A DNA stretch of 64,000 nt, taken from assembly GCA_024449915.1 (NCBI GenBank), contig JAMZAV010000315.1, positions 248,001 to 312,000 of the forward strand, read 5' to 3'. The position numbers and the translations under genes were made by a program. This document shows, in pieces, positions 34,200 through 46,800 of this stretch. This DNA is from Sweltsa coloradensis. Its lineage: Eukaryota; Arthropoda; Insecta; Plecoptera; Chloroperlidae. How positions within the stretch are numbered: position 1 is the first letter of the stretch; each line of letters opens with the position of its first letter. Under the pieces are notes generated by a model that saw only the letters and a program-made list of their open reading frames with translations, was not told the origin of the DNA and ran no database searches.

Positions 34200-36750
34200 C
34201 CTTTCTTGGCACACGTGCGTTCTCCGGCACTGAGCCTGCATGGGCAATTCGGATAGACAATACGTTTTACTTCTTCTATTTTCTTGTATGTGATGTTTGA
34301 ATGTAGGTTACGTGCAACGCTGTGTGACCAATCTTGTCAAAATACATTAGTTTCGTGTAGGTTAATTAAAAAATACAACTAGCAGTATTTGTTTATTTTT
34401 GTAACAATACCCCTTGTTACAGACAGACACACTGTCCAAATAAACACCTGACATTATTGGCACGCGTGTTTTAGCTCGTTCTAGCCCAGTTAGTGGGACA
34501 CGTCTGGTGGGTACTGTGGCAGTGCTATGCGTTCTAGTGACCTATATGAACATCTCACCGTTGTTCGTGTGTATATACTTGCCGATCAGACGCGTTCGTG
34601 TCGTTCCTTCTATTCGTAGATCAACCATACACTCAAGAAAACAAAAAACAAAGTGGATCAACTCTTTGTAATGGCAAAGTTCACAATCACCTTGAACTTC
34701 ACCATTGTCATGTTTTTCCAACTTCATGAGGTAAATTTTTAACGACGTTTTCAGCAGGTGAATGGATGTTCGACCGGCAAGGTTACCGTTGCCTGGAAGA
34801 AATTATATGATGTGAGTCTCTTGCCATTTTCTATGATGGCTAGGATCACAATTATTGAATTTTGCACAAAAGAACAAGTGAGAATTACTCCACTGTGCCT
34901 TCTGAAAATTTGTGAAGAAGTATGTTTCACCATGATATGTTATGCGTTTTAGCAAATTTCTGTTCGTTCGCTAATTTGCATAGAGTTATTTGCATTTTGC
35001 ACAAATGTAAACGAAGTGGAACTGTAGGGCTCCACAGTGGCACTTTTTGAAAAATGGTTTTAGGTGAACGCTAAAAAATAAACAGATTTTTACCATTTTA
35101 AATTTCTTAAAAATCCGAAATTGACCATTTTCGTGAATTATTGTTTCTAAGACAAACAAAATATTGATAATCTATGACTGTAGGGCTGTCCATGTATGCT
35201 TTATTGACAACTATGTAAAGTTGCATATACATCGGATGCTTCCTGGCCGAGCGAACAGCTATTTGATAAGTGCCAAAATGTGTCCATTTCCCTCTAATAG
35301 CGATTCCCATCGTAGCTTCCTTTTGCACGTCTCACGGTGACCTCTGATCTGCATGAGTTTATTGTTGACACTGCCCTTCAACAAGGATGATACAGAACGG
35401 TTCTGGTGACACCGAAGCTCAGTGTGTAGGGTTTGTCTCGTCGAATACAAACCCGGCACCTCCACCAACGAGAATTAAACGCTTAAACTAAAAGCGTATA
35501 GTAAAATAACGGTAAGCTTCGCTCCCTATTTTGAGTACTCGTGTACCCATAATTCTATATTGATAATCAATTTTTTTGTCCATCCCCTTAGTTCTTCACG
35601 CAAGTTCCTTCCCTCAAACATCTGGCTAATTCTTTCCTACCTAAACGACGCCCTAGGCTCGCGTCGTGTAAGCCAGGTTTGTGACCTGGTTGGTTTGTTT
35701 ACAAGCTCGGCGCACAATTAGTTCATGTAGGTCATAGACAGGAATTAGGATATTCACAAGTTTGCTGGCGATGCTAACTGAACGTTACGAGTATTTCACA
35801 ACTACGTTCAGTTTTAAATTGATACATGCTGTTACAATGTTATGAAGTATATTGCAAATTGCTGTTCGCTCGGCCGACTGACACCACAGGTGTTTGAAAT
35901 TTTGAACATATTTCACGAATGTGGAAATATACAGTAACACATTTCTAAAATTTGTTATGAAATGATTTATTAAAAAATTAATTAATTTCACGAACTCAAA
36001 AATTGACTATATTCGTGATTTTGTTTTGGATGATTGAGACAAATTTTTGGGAAATCAATGAGTGCAGAGCTGTCCATATATGCTTTATTGACAACTTTGC
36101 AAAGTTTCATATACGTCGGATGCATCTTGGCCAACTGCCCAATGTGTCGTAATAATATTACGAAATGAACAATAATAGATTTACGAAGATAATAATTTTG
36201 ATTTGAAACAACCTTTTTAGAATGAAATTAGTTGTGAAATGACTGCTGGTATCGTCTCGTTGGTATTGCAACCAAACTCAGGAAATAAATTCTTGTTTAT
36301 ATTTAGATCAACATCGACGTAACAATATCTTTATGTTCTTACAAACAGAATTAAAATATAAAACGTCATACGCTTTTCTTGACTCACTTCTTCCTACATC
36401 TTACACTGGAAAGTCAAACCCATAGTACAACACAACACAACCACCCAAGTCTTCACTGAGTTTGTTTACCTTTCACGAAACGTAGCGATACGATGACTGA
36501 TGGTTTAGGAAACGTGTTATCTACAAACAAGATTATTATTGTACTGTCAAGTGACGCTATAGTATTATAGTTAAAGTTGTCCCAGTATCACTCAATGCAG
36601 CAATGCTAGTATTGTAGGCTTACTATTACGTATTGTTATTAGGCTACTTATTGTTATCACGTGACTTACTGTGAATATTTGTACGTACCGTAATTCGTAT
36701 TGTTATTTGCTTATTGTTATTAAGTATTTGTTTTAGGCAACTTACTATTA
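34200..36750. other. No gene confirmed; one diverged repeat pair
   Basis: A segment with GCTTTATTGACAACT and ATCGGATGC at about 35175-35250 recurs at about 36065-36130. No exon with matching splice phases or a known domain was found. Confidence 0.45.
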
Positions 36751-36756
36751 TTTATT

Positions 36757-37081
36757 AAGGGCGCGTCAATCGTTAGGTCATAATGCGCCACTCTAGCATA
36801 GAGGATATGGGGAGGAGGGGCCCATGCTGGTCAGAACCAGCCACAGGTAAGGGGAGGAATGGGGCTTCTCACGTCGCGGTCGTCATCGTCTTTGTCATCG
36901 TTCGTGTTGTCAATTGGTCGCGGAGGTCGTCAAGGAATGGGGAAGGGTTCCCGGACGACGACTGCCAGAGCTCGCCTCTAGTTTCGAGGAGTAAAAACTA
37001 GGCCTACTCTTCTTATTAGCTTTTTGCGAGGTGGACTATTTAGCCATGCTCTGGGCCAATTCTACCCCGGGCCCAGACGGT
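36757..37081. repeat. Interspersed repeat D
   Basis: From GCGCGTCAATCGTTAGGTCA to TTCTACCCCGGGCCCAGACG, inverted with good identity at 55823-56196. It contains GTCATCGTCTTTGTCATCGT simple-repeat sequence. Class unknown; no coding capacity. Confidence 0.75.
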
Positions 37082-37357
37082 GAGACGTGAGAGTTGTTAG
37101 CCCCTATAGGTTTCGTAGAGTAGATAATATTATTTACGTATTATAATATAGTAACTTTATCCGAGTTTTTATGTATCGTAGAGTAGAGTAGAATTATTAC
37201 ATATTGTAATTTATAATTTGTAATTACGTTATTATTACGTTTCGTGGAGTATATTATTACATTTCGTAATTTGTTACTGTTATTCCATATTTTAGAGTAG
37301 AATTATAACGCTGGGCCTATTGTTATTGTCACTTTGATTATGTATCGTACAGTATTA

Positions 37358-38123
37358 CTAGGAAAACGCTCAAGTCCCGCCGCGTTGTTGGATGAGCGTA
37401 ATTGGTGCATTGAGCTGTCATGTGTTATGCGGATTTTCTGTTGTACTGTGAAAAATTATTACTAAGTCGAAGAATTTTTTTTAATTAAATTAAATTAAAT
37501 AAAAAAAATTAACTTATTTTTTATTTTTTTATTAATCGTAATTTAAAAAAGAAAAAAATCGTAAAAATGCGATTTTTATAAGAAATAATTATTCGATTAC
37601 GCTCAAATTTTACAAGAATATATTAATTCATAAAATTAAGGTTCTGCGAAAAAATCATTACGGTGTCATAAGTCAAAGAATTGTTTTAAAAAAGAAAAAA
37701 AACTGTAAAATTTCGATTTTCATGAAAAATAATTTTTCGATTGCGCTCAAATTTCACACGAATATCTTAATTCATGAAATTAAGGTTCTGTGAAAAAATC
37801 ATTAAAATCGGATAAAGCATATAGGTGTTATAAGTCGAAGAAATTTTTTTAAAAATCGAAAAAAATCGTAAAATTGCGATTTTCATGAGAAATAATTTTC
37901 CAATTGCGCTCAAAAACGTGGCAGTTCTAAGTTCAGAGCTTTCGAAGGCCTCCATAAAATTTCATCGCAATTGGTGTATCGGTTTAGCCGGAATCGTGTT
38001 AACAAACACACAATATTACACACAGAAAAAAAAGAAGAAAAAGAAAAAAACAAAAAACATTCCGGATTTTTTTCTCCAGTGTAGTGAAATGGAATCTTCG
38101 CTTCGCTCGCTACGCTCATCCAA
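37358..38123 (-). mobile_element. Pearl/Helentron-like element, copy 2
   Basis: Inverse orientation of copy 1: it begins CTAGGAAAACGC and ends GCTACGCTCATCCAA. The core units with GATTGCGCTCAAA and the A-run (T-run on its own strand) are present. The base before CTAG is A on this strand, i.e. T on the element strand. Confidence 0.8.
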
Positions 38124-38194
38124 TAAAATTCTGAAATTATGTTATGTATATCGTAGAGTAGATTGATTGATTGATTTGTATTGCTTAATTTAAC

Positions 38195-38455
38195 GTTTCG
38201 AATTAATGCACTAAAGCTATTCGAGACTATGAGTGTTGATAGATGGGGATGAGGGATCCCCGGAGGGGCAACCCGGTATCGGCACGTAGCCTACTTCTTT
38301 CGAAAAGTACCATGGGGACCAGTGGCTTTAGTTCTCATCCGAAAGGACGCGGTGTAACCTTGGCAGACCATTAACCCGGACTGCCGATCAGACTTCGAGG
38401 AGAACGAAGCCGTTACACTATAGCTCTCAAACCCTCCATCTGCTCTAATCACCGG
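38195..38455 (-). repeat. SINE-C copy
   Basis: Inverted counterpart of 33545-33850, with CATCCGAAAGGACGCGGTGT, GGAGAACGAAGCCGTTACAC and CTTTCGAAAAGTACCATGGG. Confidence 0.7.
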
Positions 38456-39489
38456 TAGTACCAGAGTACTGTTATATCGTATCGTAGAATCATTACTTAT
38501 TGTAATTACGCATTGTTAATGTTATTACCAAGGTTCTGAGCGTGTACTAAGAGATCTCCTAGGGAAACCTCGGTCATGTGTCTGCCATTGAACCCCACAC
38601 ACGCGTGGGCATGTCTATTATTCGTCATCGTACATCTCATGTGGGTAGCAAAGAATGCCTAGTCAACAATACAGTGATTGTTGTCTATTTCCGCCATTGA
38701 TGAATCCATGAGCGCGTACAGTTGGTTCGCTGTTCGCCTCCGAGTCTGTCGGATTGTCACCTGGTGCATGCACAGCGAGTTATTTACAACCGTTCCCAGG
38801 CAGCATGCCAGGCGTTTACTTCGGTCAACAATAAGCAAACAGACGAATCACTAGTTATTCTTGAACGGCTTTGTTCTTTACTCTATGTGTGTTCAGTGAC
38901 GAACCACTTCAGTATAACGTGGGTAGATTATTGAAGCTCAGAGTAAGACAGCCGTGCGATATAACGATTATTCTAGCTGGTCTGGCTGCGTGAAGTGAAC
39001 AAGTTGACAAGTTACTTTTAACTCATTCAGACCATAATTAATTCCACAAAATTTAAAATTATTTCATGATAGATTATACGCTCACGTGGAAAAAAAACAA
39101 TTTTTTAATGAATTTTCGTAAGTTTTGGATTTTGAATAAAAGCAACGTTTTATGTTCAAATGTATATTGTAAGTGCATTTCTTAAACTAGATTTTTTCCG
39201 ATTTTTTTTGCATATTTTGAATTTTCTATATCTCAAATACCAGCAATACTAGAAATACATTAAATTTCTGGGGGGAAAAAAACAAAACATTTGACCATTT
39301 TTACAGATTTCTATTTTCAATCTTTCTAAAAGAAGGTACTATTCGTCGTATCAAAATGAGATAAAAAACGTGTGAATTTGAATTCCACAATTTTTGGGGA
39401 TTTTTTTGGGCCAAATTGAAAAAACTGTAATTCAAGTTGACAAAAATTCAAAGTTGTTATGTCCATTATAATGGACACGTGGTCTGAAT

Positions 39490-42400
39490 GAGTTTATTAA
39501 TCTACAATTGAACCTTACCCCCACCCCTCTTCTCGCAATGGCAGTGGCAATTTATCTTGCGACGAGAAGTAATGACGCGACGCGTCTGAACCAGTATTTG
39601 AACCCGTGACCTGCATTCGCGGTTCTCACGATAAAAATCCCGACGATTGACATGCGATTTTTTGTTTTGCCTTTCAACATTGATGATACAAAGATGATTT
39701 ACCTGTGAAGTGAGGATCAGGGGGGGGGACTTGGCCCCTTCAAAATGAAAATTCTGCCATCCGACATCTCCATCAAGGAGACTTGAATGCTGGAGTGAAT
39801 GCCATTTTTTTATTATCCTTTTACAATCTGTTGATTTAGTATATCCGTTCCTTATTGTGTCCATCATATGCATCACTTTTCAATCCATTGGTATATGTTC
39901 GTGGTGTATCATGTATTGCAAAGGCATTGCCCTTCAACAAGGATGGTACTCAATCGAATGTCTTTGAAGATTCTGGAGTCGAGGGGGTGGGATAGGTCCA
40001 TATTAACCCAAAAAAAAATAAAATTTTCTAACCCGGCACCTCCACCAAATCATTTCAACATTGGAACATAAAAGTTTTAAAAAGTTTCTCTTCAAATGTT
40101 CTTGACGTTGTATAAACATTGTAATCGTCATAGTTTTCTATTTCCATTTCGTTTAGTATAATGTTCTTTTGTGCACCTGAGTTGACCTATTTAGATGTTG
40201 TTTGATTTTTTTATATCATTTTTATTTTTGTGCTTTAGTATTTAATTAATTTAATGTAAAAGCCTACATCACACTTGTGGAGCTTGCTCTGATGTTGGTG
40301 GCAATAAGTAATATAAATAACACGGACCATTTTATATCTTACATTAACGTTATATAAAAGCGGTTAGCTTCGTTCCCTTTTGTGGGTGCTTATTTTATAA
40401 CTAGGGCTCGGATTTTTATGTGCTTAAAAATGTCAAAATATGTATTTTATATTTGCTTAAAAACATAAAAATATGTGCTTAAAAATACAAAAATATTTGC
40501 TTAAAAAAAATACGAAATAAAGTGCTCAAAAAATATTGTTTCCGTACCATCAGTCTTCCCAGCACAATATGAGCATAAATTAATCAAATCATGTCAGGTG
40601 CAATATAATATCAGAAAGAAAACAATAAGTTGGCACTAAAACAATTTCATTGTTGCTGAACATATTGTAGCAGTTTGTAACAATCATGTCACTTTTTAAT
40701 AACACCTTGGACTAACTTTTGTATTTATATATCCCCGTTGCAGTGTAACCACAATCCACATTTTCAAATGTTCAAATTTAAATTATGAATGTCGGTTTTC
40801 GGCGAGCACATTTTTGTATTGCGAAAAACTTTGCTCTACGTCACAGGATGTAACGGGTGCAAACTTAAAATTCGCAATATCAGACAACGAAAACTCTTCC
40901 TCATTGGGGCTAGGTATCCATCACCTTTTTAGAATAGCACTTATTTGAACAAGTTTTTTGTACCCAATATTTTTTAGACAGCACCGAGTTTAGTTAATGC
41001 AATTTTGAAAATGATTTGGAAAGTAAATTTAAAGTTCTTGGTTTTATTAAAGTAAAGAATAGTGGATTTTTTGTTTAAAATATGCAATTATGGCAAGGAT
41101 AGGAGAAATATGTATTTATTAACCAAATATAACAAAATATGCAAAAATATTTGATTAAAAAAACATATATTTGAGATCACAATCGAACAATTCGTGAAGA
41201 ATTGATCATGGGCATAGGTTTAGAGATTTTTATAAAAATATTTTAAAAACATAAGAATCCTAGCCCTATTTATAACAATTATAATTATTGGAATTGTATA
41301 ATTAGTTAAATGATCTAGAATTTCAAGTTTAGCATTCCATTTACTTATTTCCCAATTTTTATATATCACCATAAAAACGTCAATGTGAACCGGCCATAAC
41401 TTCATAGAAACACTCCTGTATTTTTTTGGGGGGGGGGAGTCGAATAGTTTCTGTATGATAACTTGTTTGCTATTCTAAACGGGAGGGACTTTGTGAAGAT
41501 ATGGCAGGTTAACATTCATGTTTTGTTTTGCAAGGTCTTGTTTATAGATATAAGACAGTTCTAAGTTTACACACTAGTCTCATGTCTAAAAAACTTGGCT
41601 AAAGTAAGAGCTCTGCTTTTGGCCGTCAGGCATGCCGTGACGCGTGTCAAACTTGATTCTCATTGGCTTGGTTTATGGATTCAAGGTGAATCAGGACATA
41701 CATTTTAATTGTCTCTCAAACGCTAGCAAGCTTTTGGCCCCTTTCTTCACCCAGCATGGGACTTTCCTCCCCACCCCCCTAGGCTAAAGAAGCTCATATG
41801 GTTTGCGGTCCCTTAAATTAACAACTGGTACACATATTCGGCATATTCGGGTGCTTTACTTAACCAGTGTAATACTTAACAATCGTCTACTGTAATGATG
41901 ATTAAAATCAGATACGTGGTTATGAGCAAGAGAAGAAAAACAACCTATACCATAACTGATTACTATAGGATAGTGATTGGTTATTTCAATGTGTGCGAGT
42001 TGAGTGGCATCACCATAGAATTCTTCAATGAATTAAAAAAGCGATTTTGTTTGCGGGGATGCTATTGCGATGAAGGAGTCAGGATATAGGTAGGAGGAAC
42101 CATAATGCTTCGAGTTGTATTAATTTTTTTAATATTTTGGTTTCTTTAACAAAAGTTATATCTTGTGTAAATTGTTTTATTCATAAAACAGAGTTACATT
42201 ATTTTATTGAGGCTAAAAAAGGTATTGTGCACGACAATGGCCTTCCTGCCGAGTAGTCGAGAAAAACAAAATAAAATACATAAATAAATAAATAAATTCA
42301 ATACGATTATATTGAATGTTGTCCTCCAACCCATTTTGTGTCTGGTGTCCAATGAAAGATGTTTGCAAATGCTTGATGTGTAGAGTGCGACCGTAAATAC

Positions 42401-42649
42401 GTGCAGAGTGAATCAAGGAGTGTCATGCAATTTTTTTTTGCAGTTTCAGATGCAATGACTAAGCTTCAGCTATGTTTATTTATAAGTTAGAAGGTTGAGG
42501 TTATGACCTCAAGATTACCGACGTCTAAGTAATGGGTGGGAAATAAATAGATCTCATGTGGGCCCAAGTCACAGGCGTCGACTGATGCGACTGTAGATAT
42601 ATGTTGTATTGTTCCCCGACCCAAATGCGTATAACTCTGATCTCATATA

Positions 42650-42650
<1 letters not shown>
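39490..42650. other. No gene confirmed
   Basis: AT-rich sequence. A tRNA-like B box, TTTGAACCCGTGACC (inverse), at about 39597 and the motif CCCGGCACCTCCACCAA at 40032 mark repeat debris. At 40420-40510 TATGTGCTTAAAAA is repeated. No domain-bearing frame. Confidence 0.4.
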
Positions 42651-42654
<4 letters not shown>

Positions 42655-42689
<35 letters not shown>

Positions 42690-42735
42690 CATCATTATTA
42701 TTATTATTATTATCATTATTATAATTATTATAGGG
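42655..42735. repeat. (TTA)n microsatellite
   Basis: About 25 TTA/TTATCA units. The poly-isoleucine frames on both strands come from this repeat. Confidence 0.95.
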
Positions 42736-42919
42736 CTAGAATATTCGGCATTTGAAAGTGACAATAGGCAGGCAAATAGTACTTCACAAACACCAAAAAA
42801 GTACGTAAAAGACTGACAAAATACCTATTATTTGTATGTTTTTTTCTTTTTTTATTAACTATCTATAGTAGGTAATTAGAGTGTAGGGTATTTGTGAAAA
42901 AATAGCTTGTTTAAAGGCT

Positions 42920-43050
42920 GTTTGGTGACTCAAATCTTAAAACCCCATTGACGACCAAAGAAAATCTTGGAGCAAATATTTGGTCAGGATTGCCAGTGGC
43001 GGAAATCAAACTGTGACCTCTTGAATCAGATTTATGCGTGCTATGTTGGC
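42920..43050 (-). repeat. SINE-B fragment
   Basis: GGATTGCCAGTGGCGGAAAT...CTGTGACCTCTTGAATCAG resembles the SINE-B copies at 20455 and 51350, with a decayed B box. Confidence 0.5.
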
Positions 43051-43059
43051 AATCTGTGA

Positions 43060-43600
43060 TGATGGGCATATGTGTATAGGCACGTGTATGTTAATGTGAT
43101 ATTGGGCACGGCGCTGCTAACTGTCATATATTGGGTATGTCGCGATTACTATCTCTTGGGCAAAGTACTATAATTATGTGCTATTAGGCAAGGCGCTGTT
43201 ACTATTTTGTGATAATGGGCACTGCTCAATTACTATGTGTGATATTGGGCACGGCTCTATTATACTATCTGTGAAGTGAGGATGGGCATTGCTCAATTAC
43301 TATCTGTGATATTGGGCACGGCGTTATTACTATCCGTCACATTGGGCACGTCTATGGTACTTTCCGTGCTATCAAGCACGGCACTATTACCGTTTGTTAT
43401 ATTGGTCACGGAGTTGTTATTATCTGTGCTATCAAGCAGAGTAGTTTACTATCTGTGCTATTAAGCAGAGTAGTATTACTGTCCGTGCTATTAAGCAGAG
43501 TAGTGTTGCTATCCGGGCTGTTAAGCAGAGTAGTGTTGCTATCTGCGCTATTAAGCAGAGTAGTGTTAGTATCTGCGCTATTAAGCAGAGTAGTGTCGGG
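43060..43600. repeat. 30-bp minisatellite, partly coding (PGRP tail)
   Basis: Units of about 30 bp of the type GTGCTATTAAGCAGAGTAGT...ACTATCC run through 43425-43600. They continue, more diverged (GATATTGGGCACGGCG...ACTATCT), down to about 43060. The right part encodes the C-terminal repeats of the PGRP on the minus strand. One unit near 43430 is 29 bp long. Confidence 0.85.
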
Positions 43601-43824
43601 CGCGGCCACCCTGCTGGTAGGCGGGGCGGGTGTCTGTATGTCCCTGATGGGCTTCCAGTGGCTCCAGCCCTGTATCTCCCGGAGGAGCGCACCCCCAGGA
43701 CACTCGGTAGCTCGCACCTGGCTGTGTCCCACCAACGTGTAGTTAGCGTGGATGGACCCTCGCTCCACTCCACACACGATCAGCTGTTGGGCGGCCTGCA
43801 GCATGCTCAGTGGGGGGAGCTCGG
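43406..43824 (-). CDS. PGRP-LB: PGRP exon 4 (C-terminal catalytic part and repeat tail)
   Basis: Acceptor GTCCGACAG, phase 1, giving [16 protein letters not shown]. It carries the remaining zinc ligands in [13 protein letters not shown] and the end of the fold, EIQGWSHW. About 60 residues follow, made of [14 protein letters not shown] 10-mers with an N-T-T glycosylation sequon in each. A short unit changes the frame, so the end reads [13 protein letters not shown]. Confidence 0.92.
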
Positions 43825-46800
43825 CTGTCGGACACAGAACATAGACATAATTTCAATTATTACTTACTAATGAGTGTGATGAATTTATTAAAGGCTACTA
43901 AATGCTGAACATCGAACGGTTTATAGATTATCATGGCTATTTCGTCTCGGCTGGTTAAAGATGATAAAATTACGCTAAACATTTCAAAGTCCACGTTGAT
44001 TTCTTCAGATGTTGTCAACAATTTTATTTGCTTTGCTAGCACCACATTTTAATTTTCGTGCTTGTGCGTGATTATGTAACGCGCCTAAAATTAGCGTCGT
44101 CATGTAGACATACGCCGACGTTTTCGTAACGTTATGAGGATAAAAATTTAAAAAATTAGCCCCTCTTCCACACAACGAACTTTTTATAAAGTATTGTATT
44201 GCGTTTTATTTACCTAGGTAGGCCTCTACCTAAAATTAATCTTTAAAAATTAAGTCTAAAAAATTGTGATTTCTGATTTTACAGAAGTTTTTTTTTTAAA
44301 GTTGCGGATCCTGTAATTTGTGAAAATTAGGTTTTTGGTGAATTTCCTAAATGTACTTTTACACACAATTTTATTTGTTTCAAATATACTTACGTCATAG
44401 GCCAAGTACCACTCTAAAATTACCCATAATATTTATGCCTTGAAACTGTTCACAAATATACATGCCAGTAACATAAAGACAATAAGATTGAATGCCAAGA
44501 AAAAGAAAGAGTTCGAACTTGCGTACTTCTGTAATCGCCGATGAAGCAGATGCCGACGCTCTTGGAGTTGTATTGTGGCGCATGCGCCCCGACGATGTCC
44601 CACCCTCGGCCCTCGTAGACGCTCCCGTCGCTGCCAATAGCGAAACTGCAACGGGGAATTATCATGACAAACGAGATAACAGATTGAATGGTGAAATCTG
44701 TTATCTAAACTAAAACAATTTTGTATATACGTATTTAAACTGAAAAAAAAATTCTGGCAGGTTTTGTAAGCATAAGTTCACTCTAAATCGAATCAATTGC
44801 AAATTTTACGCCGATTTGGAATCGAACCCAGAACCTCCCGCTGTATGTGCCAATGCTTTTGCGAATTTTTTATATATTATATTTCCGATTGAATTAGTTA
44901 TGTAAGCGAAGTATCAGTAAAGGTATACTTTAATTGCACTACCCGGAGAAAATTGTTTGGATGATTTTTCCCTTTTATTATTATTTGTTCGCTCTCTATA
45001 TACCAGACATACGGCTAGTCCGATTTTTATGCTATCTTTAGGATACCTTCCAAATCTCTCAACTCATTAAATCTAATTACAGGAAAATCGCGTATTATTT
45101 ACGAACTTTCAACAATCTAGGTGCCCGTTAGGGCGCCGCAGCCAAGCCGTGGCGCGCTTCACACTCAAGCACCTTATACAGCAAGCAGAGTTGGGGTGAT
45201 TTCGAGGTGTTACCTAGCCGTCATGTAACGTGATGTGAACTTGAAAACTATCACAATCAAGGGGATTTAGGTACCTGACAACACATGCCAAATTTTATTG
45301 GGGTACGACCATTCCTTCTTGGTGAAAAAATGGCTTGAAACATGCTCAAAAATCACTTTAAAGGGGCTATAAACTCAAAAATATTTTTTACCACATGTTC
45401 TATAGCACAATACTACACAAAAATGACAGTTTAAAAATTTATATCTTGTAACTGTGATTTAACACGAATTTTTCAATTTTTTTGTTCCAGAAATGTGCAA
45501 AAATTGGTATTTTGGGAAATTTCTTAAATCTTGTTTAACCTGCTTCTTTTTTGGTCCACAAAGATACTAGAGCATAGTACCAATCTAAAATGCCCATTTT
45601 TTACATCGTGTCTTGAAACTGTGCCAAAATATACCCTCAAACATCTAAAAATATGCATTCCAAAATCACACCCCATCTTGGTAATCAGCATATTTTGACC
45701 GAACTACTTGCCCAAACTACAAAACAAAATATAGAAATTTTACAGAAAAGGCTGTAGAGTACGTCAATAATGGCCAACATTTTTTTGGATCAAAATCCTC
45801 CAAGGTCACGGGGCATAAAGATCGCCCCCATGTTATTTCTTATGGGAGATTTTTGCCAGTGGGACCTAGCTCGAAAAATGTCATGTTTGACAATTTTTTG
45901 GGAGGTCATGGTGGCCCCAATAATTTTTCTGTTAATTGCTAAATTCATTACTAGTTAGCCTGAATGAAATATATTTTTGAGTTTAGCGCTTAAGGATGTT
46001 AGCTACTGCTACTACTGCTACTATCTAATTCGTCAGTTCAATCGGCCCGCGATTCTGACCAGATGGGTGGAGCTACAATGTTCATATTTTACATGGACAT
46101 TAAGGTTTTAGTAATAAAGTCTCTTTTGAAAAAAAAGTTGAAAAAGTTTGCTGGAAGGCTTCCAAATAAAGGTTTTAAAATAAGCCTTGTATACTAGGCA
46201 TACAATCAAATATAGTAACCATAGTTACTTGACACTTGTTGACGGTATAAGCAGAGTTAGGCGGGAAAGTGCGATACGTAAACAAATAGCGGACATTTTT
46301 AATTTTTCTTCTTTGTGTGGAACGAGAAAAGGTGTCATTATACTCTCATAAAACAAATCAGAAACCGTCCCTGGCCTAGGCCCAGATGTAGAAAATTATT
46401 TATAATACAACAGTGTAGATCTAAAGTTCCATTAGGCTATAGGACTAGATAAAATAAATACTTACATTACATGTTTGACAAGCCTAGCCAACCCTAGGCC
46501 AGCACAACCTTGTTCTGACACACTTCCCGCACAAATAACTAGTTTTGATTACTAAAAGCCTAATTTAGATAAACAATAGTATGATTGTCCACCTAGGCTA
46601 TACAAAAATGTACGGAAATAATACACCTATTCTTTTCTTGCAATGATCTCACGCAAAACTCCTGTCACTATATAAAAACAAAAACAAAAACTGTGCAAAT
46701 TTTCGATGTTCTTTTGATAATCATTTGATTTACATGGCTGTGGATGCAGTGAAAGGTATAAAATAACATTAGTTGTGCGCTTGTTGTAGCATGGAAAAGT

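Noticed and set aside
42525..42816. Poly-isoleucine frames on both strands
   Set aside because: Products of the TTA microsatellite.
43425..43600. Regular 30-bp repeats resembling a CRISPR array
   Set aside because: There are no spacers, and the units encode the tail of a eukaryotic PGRP.
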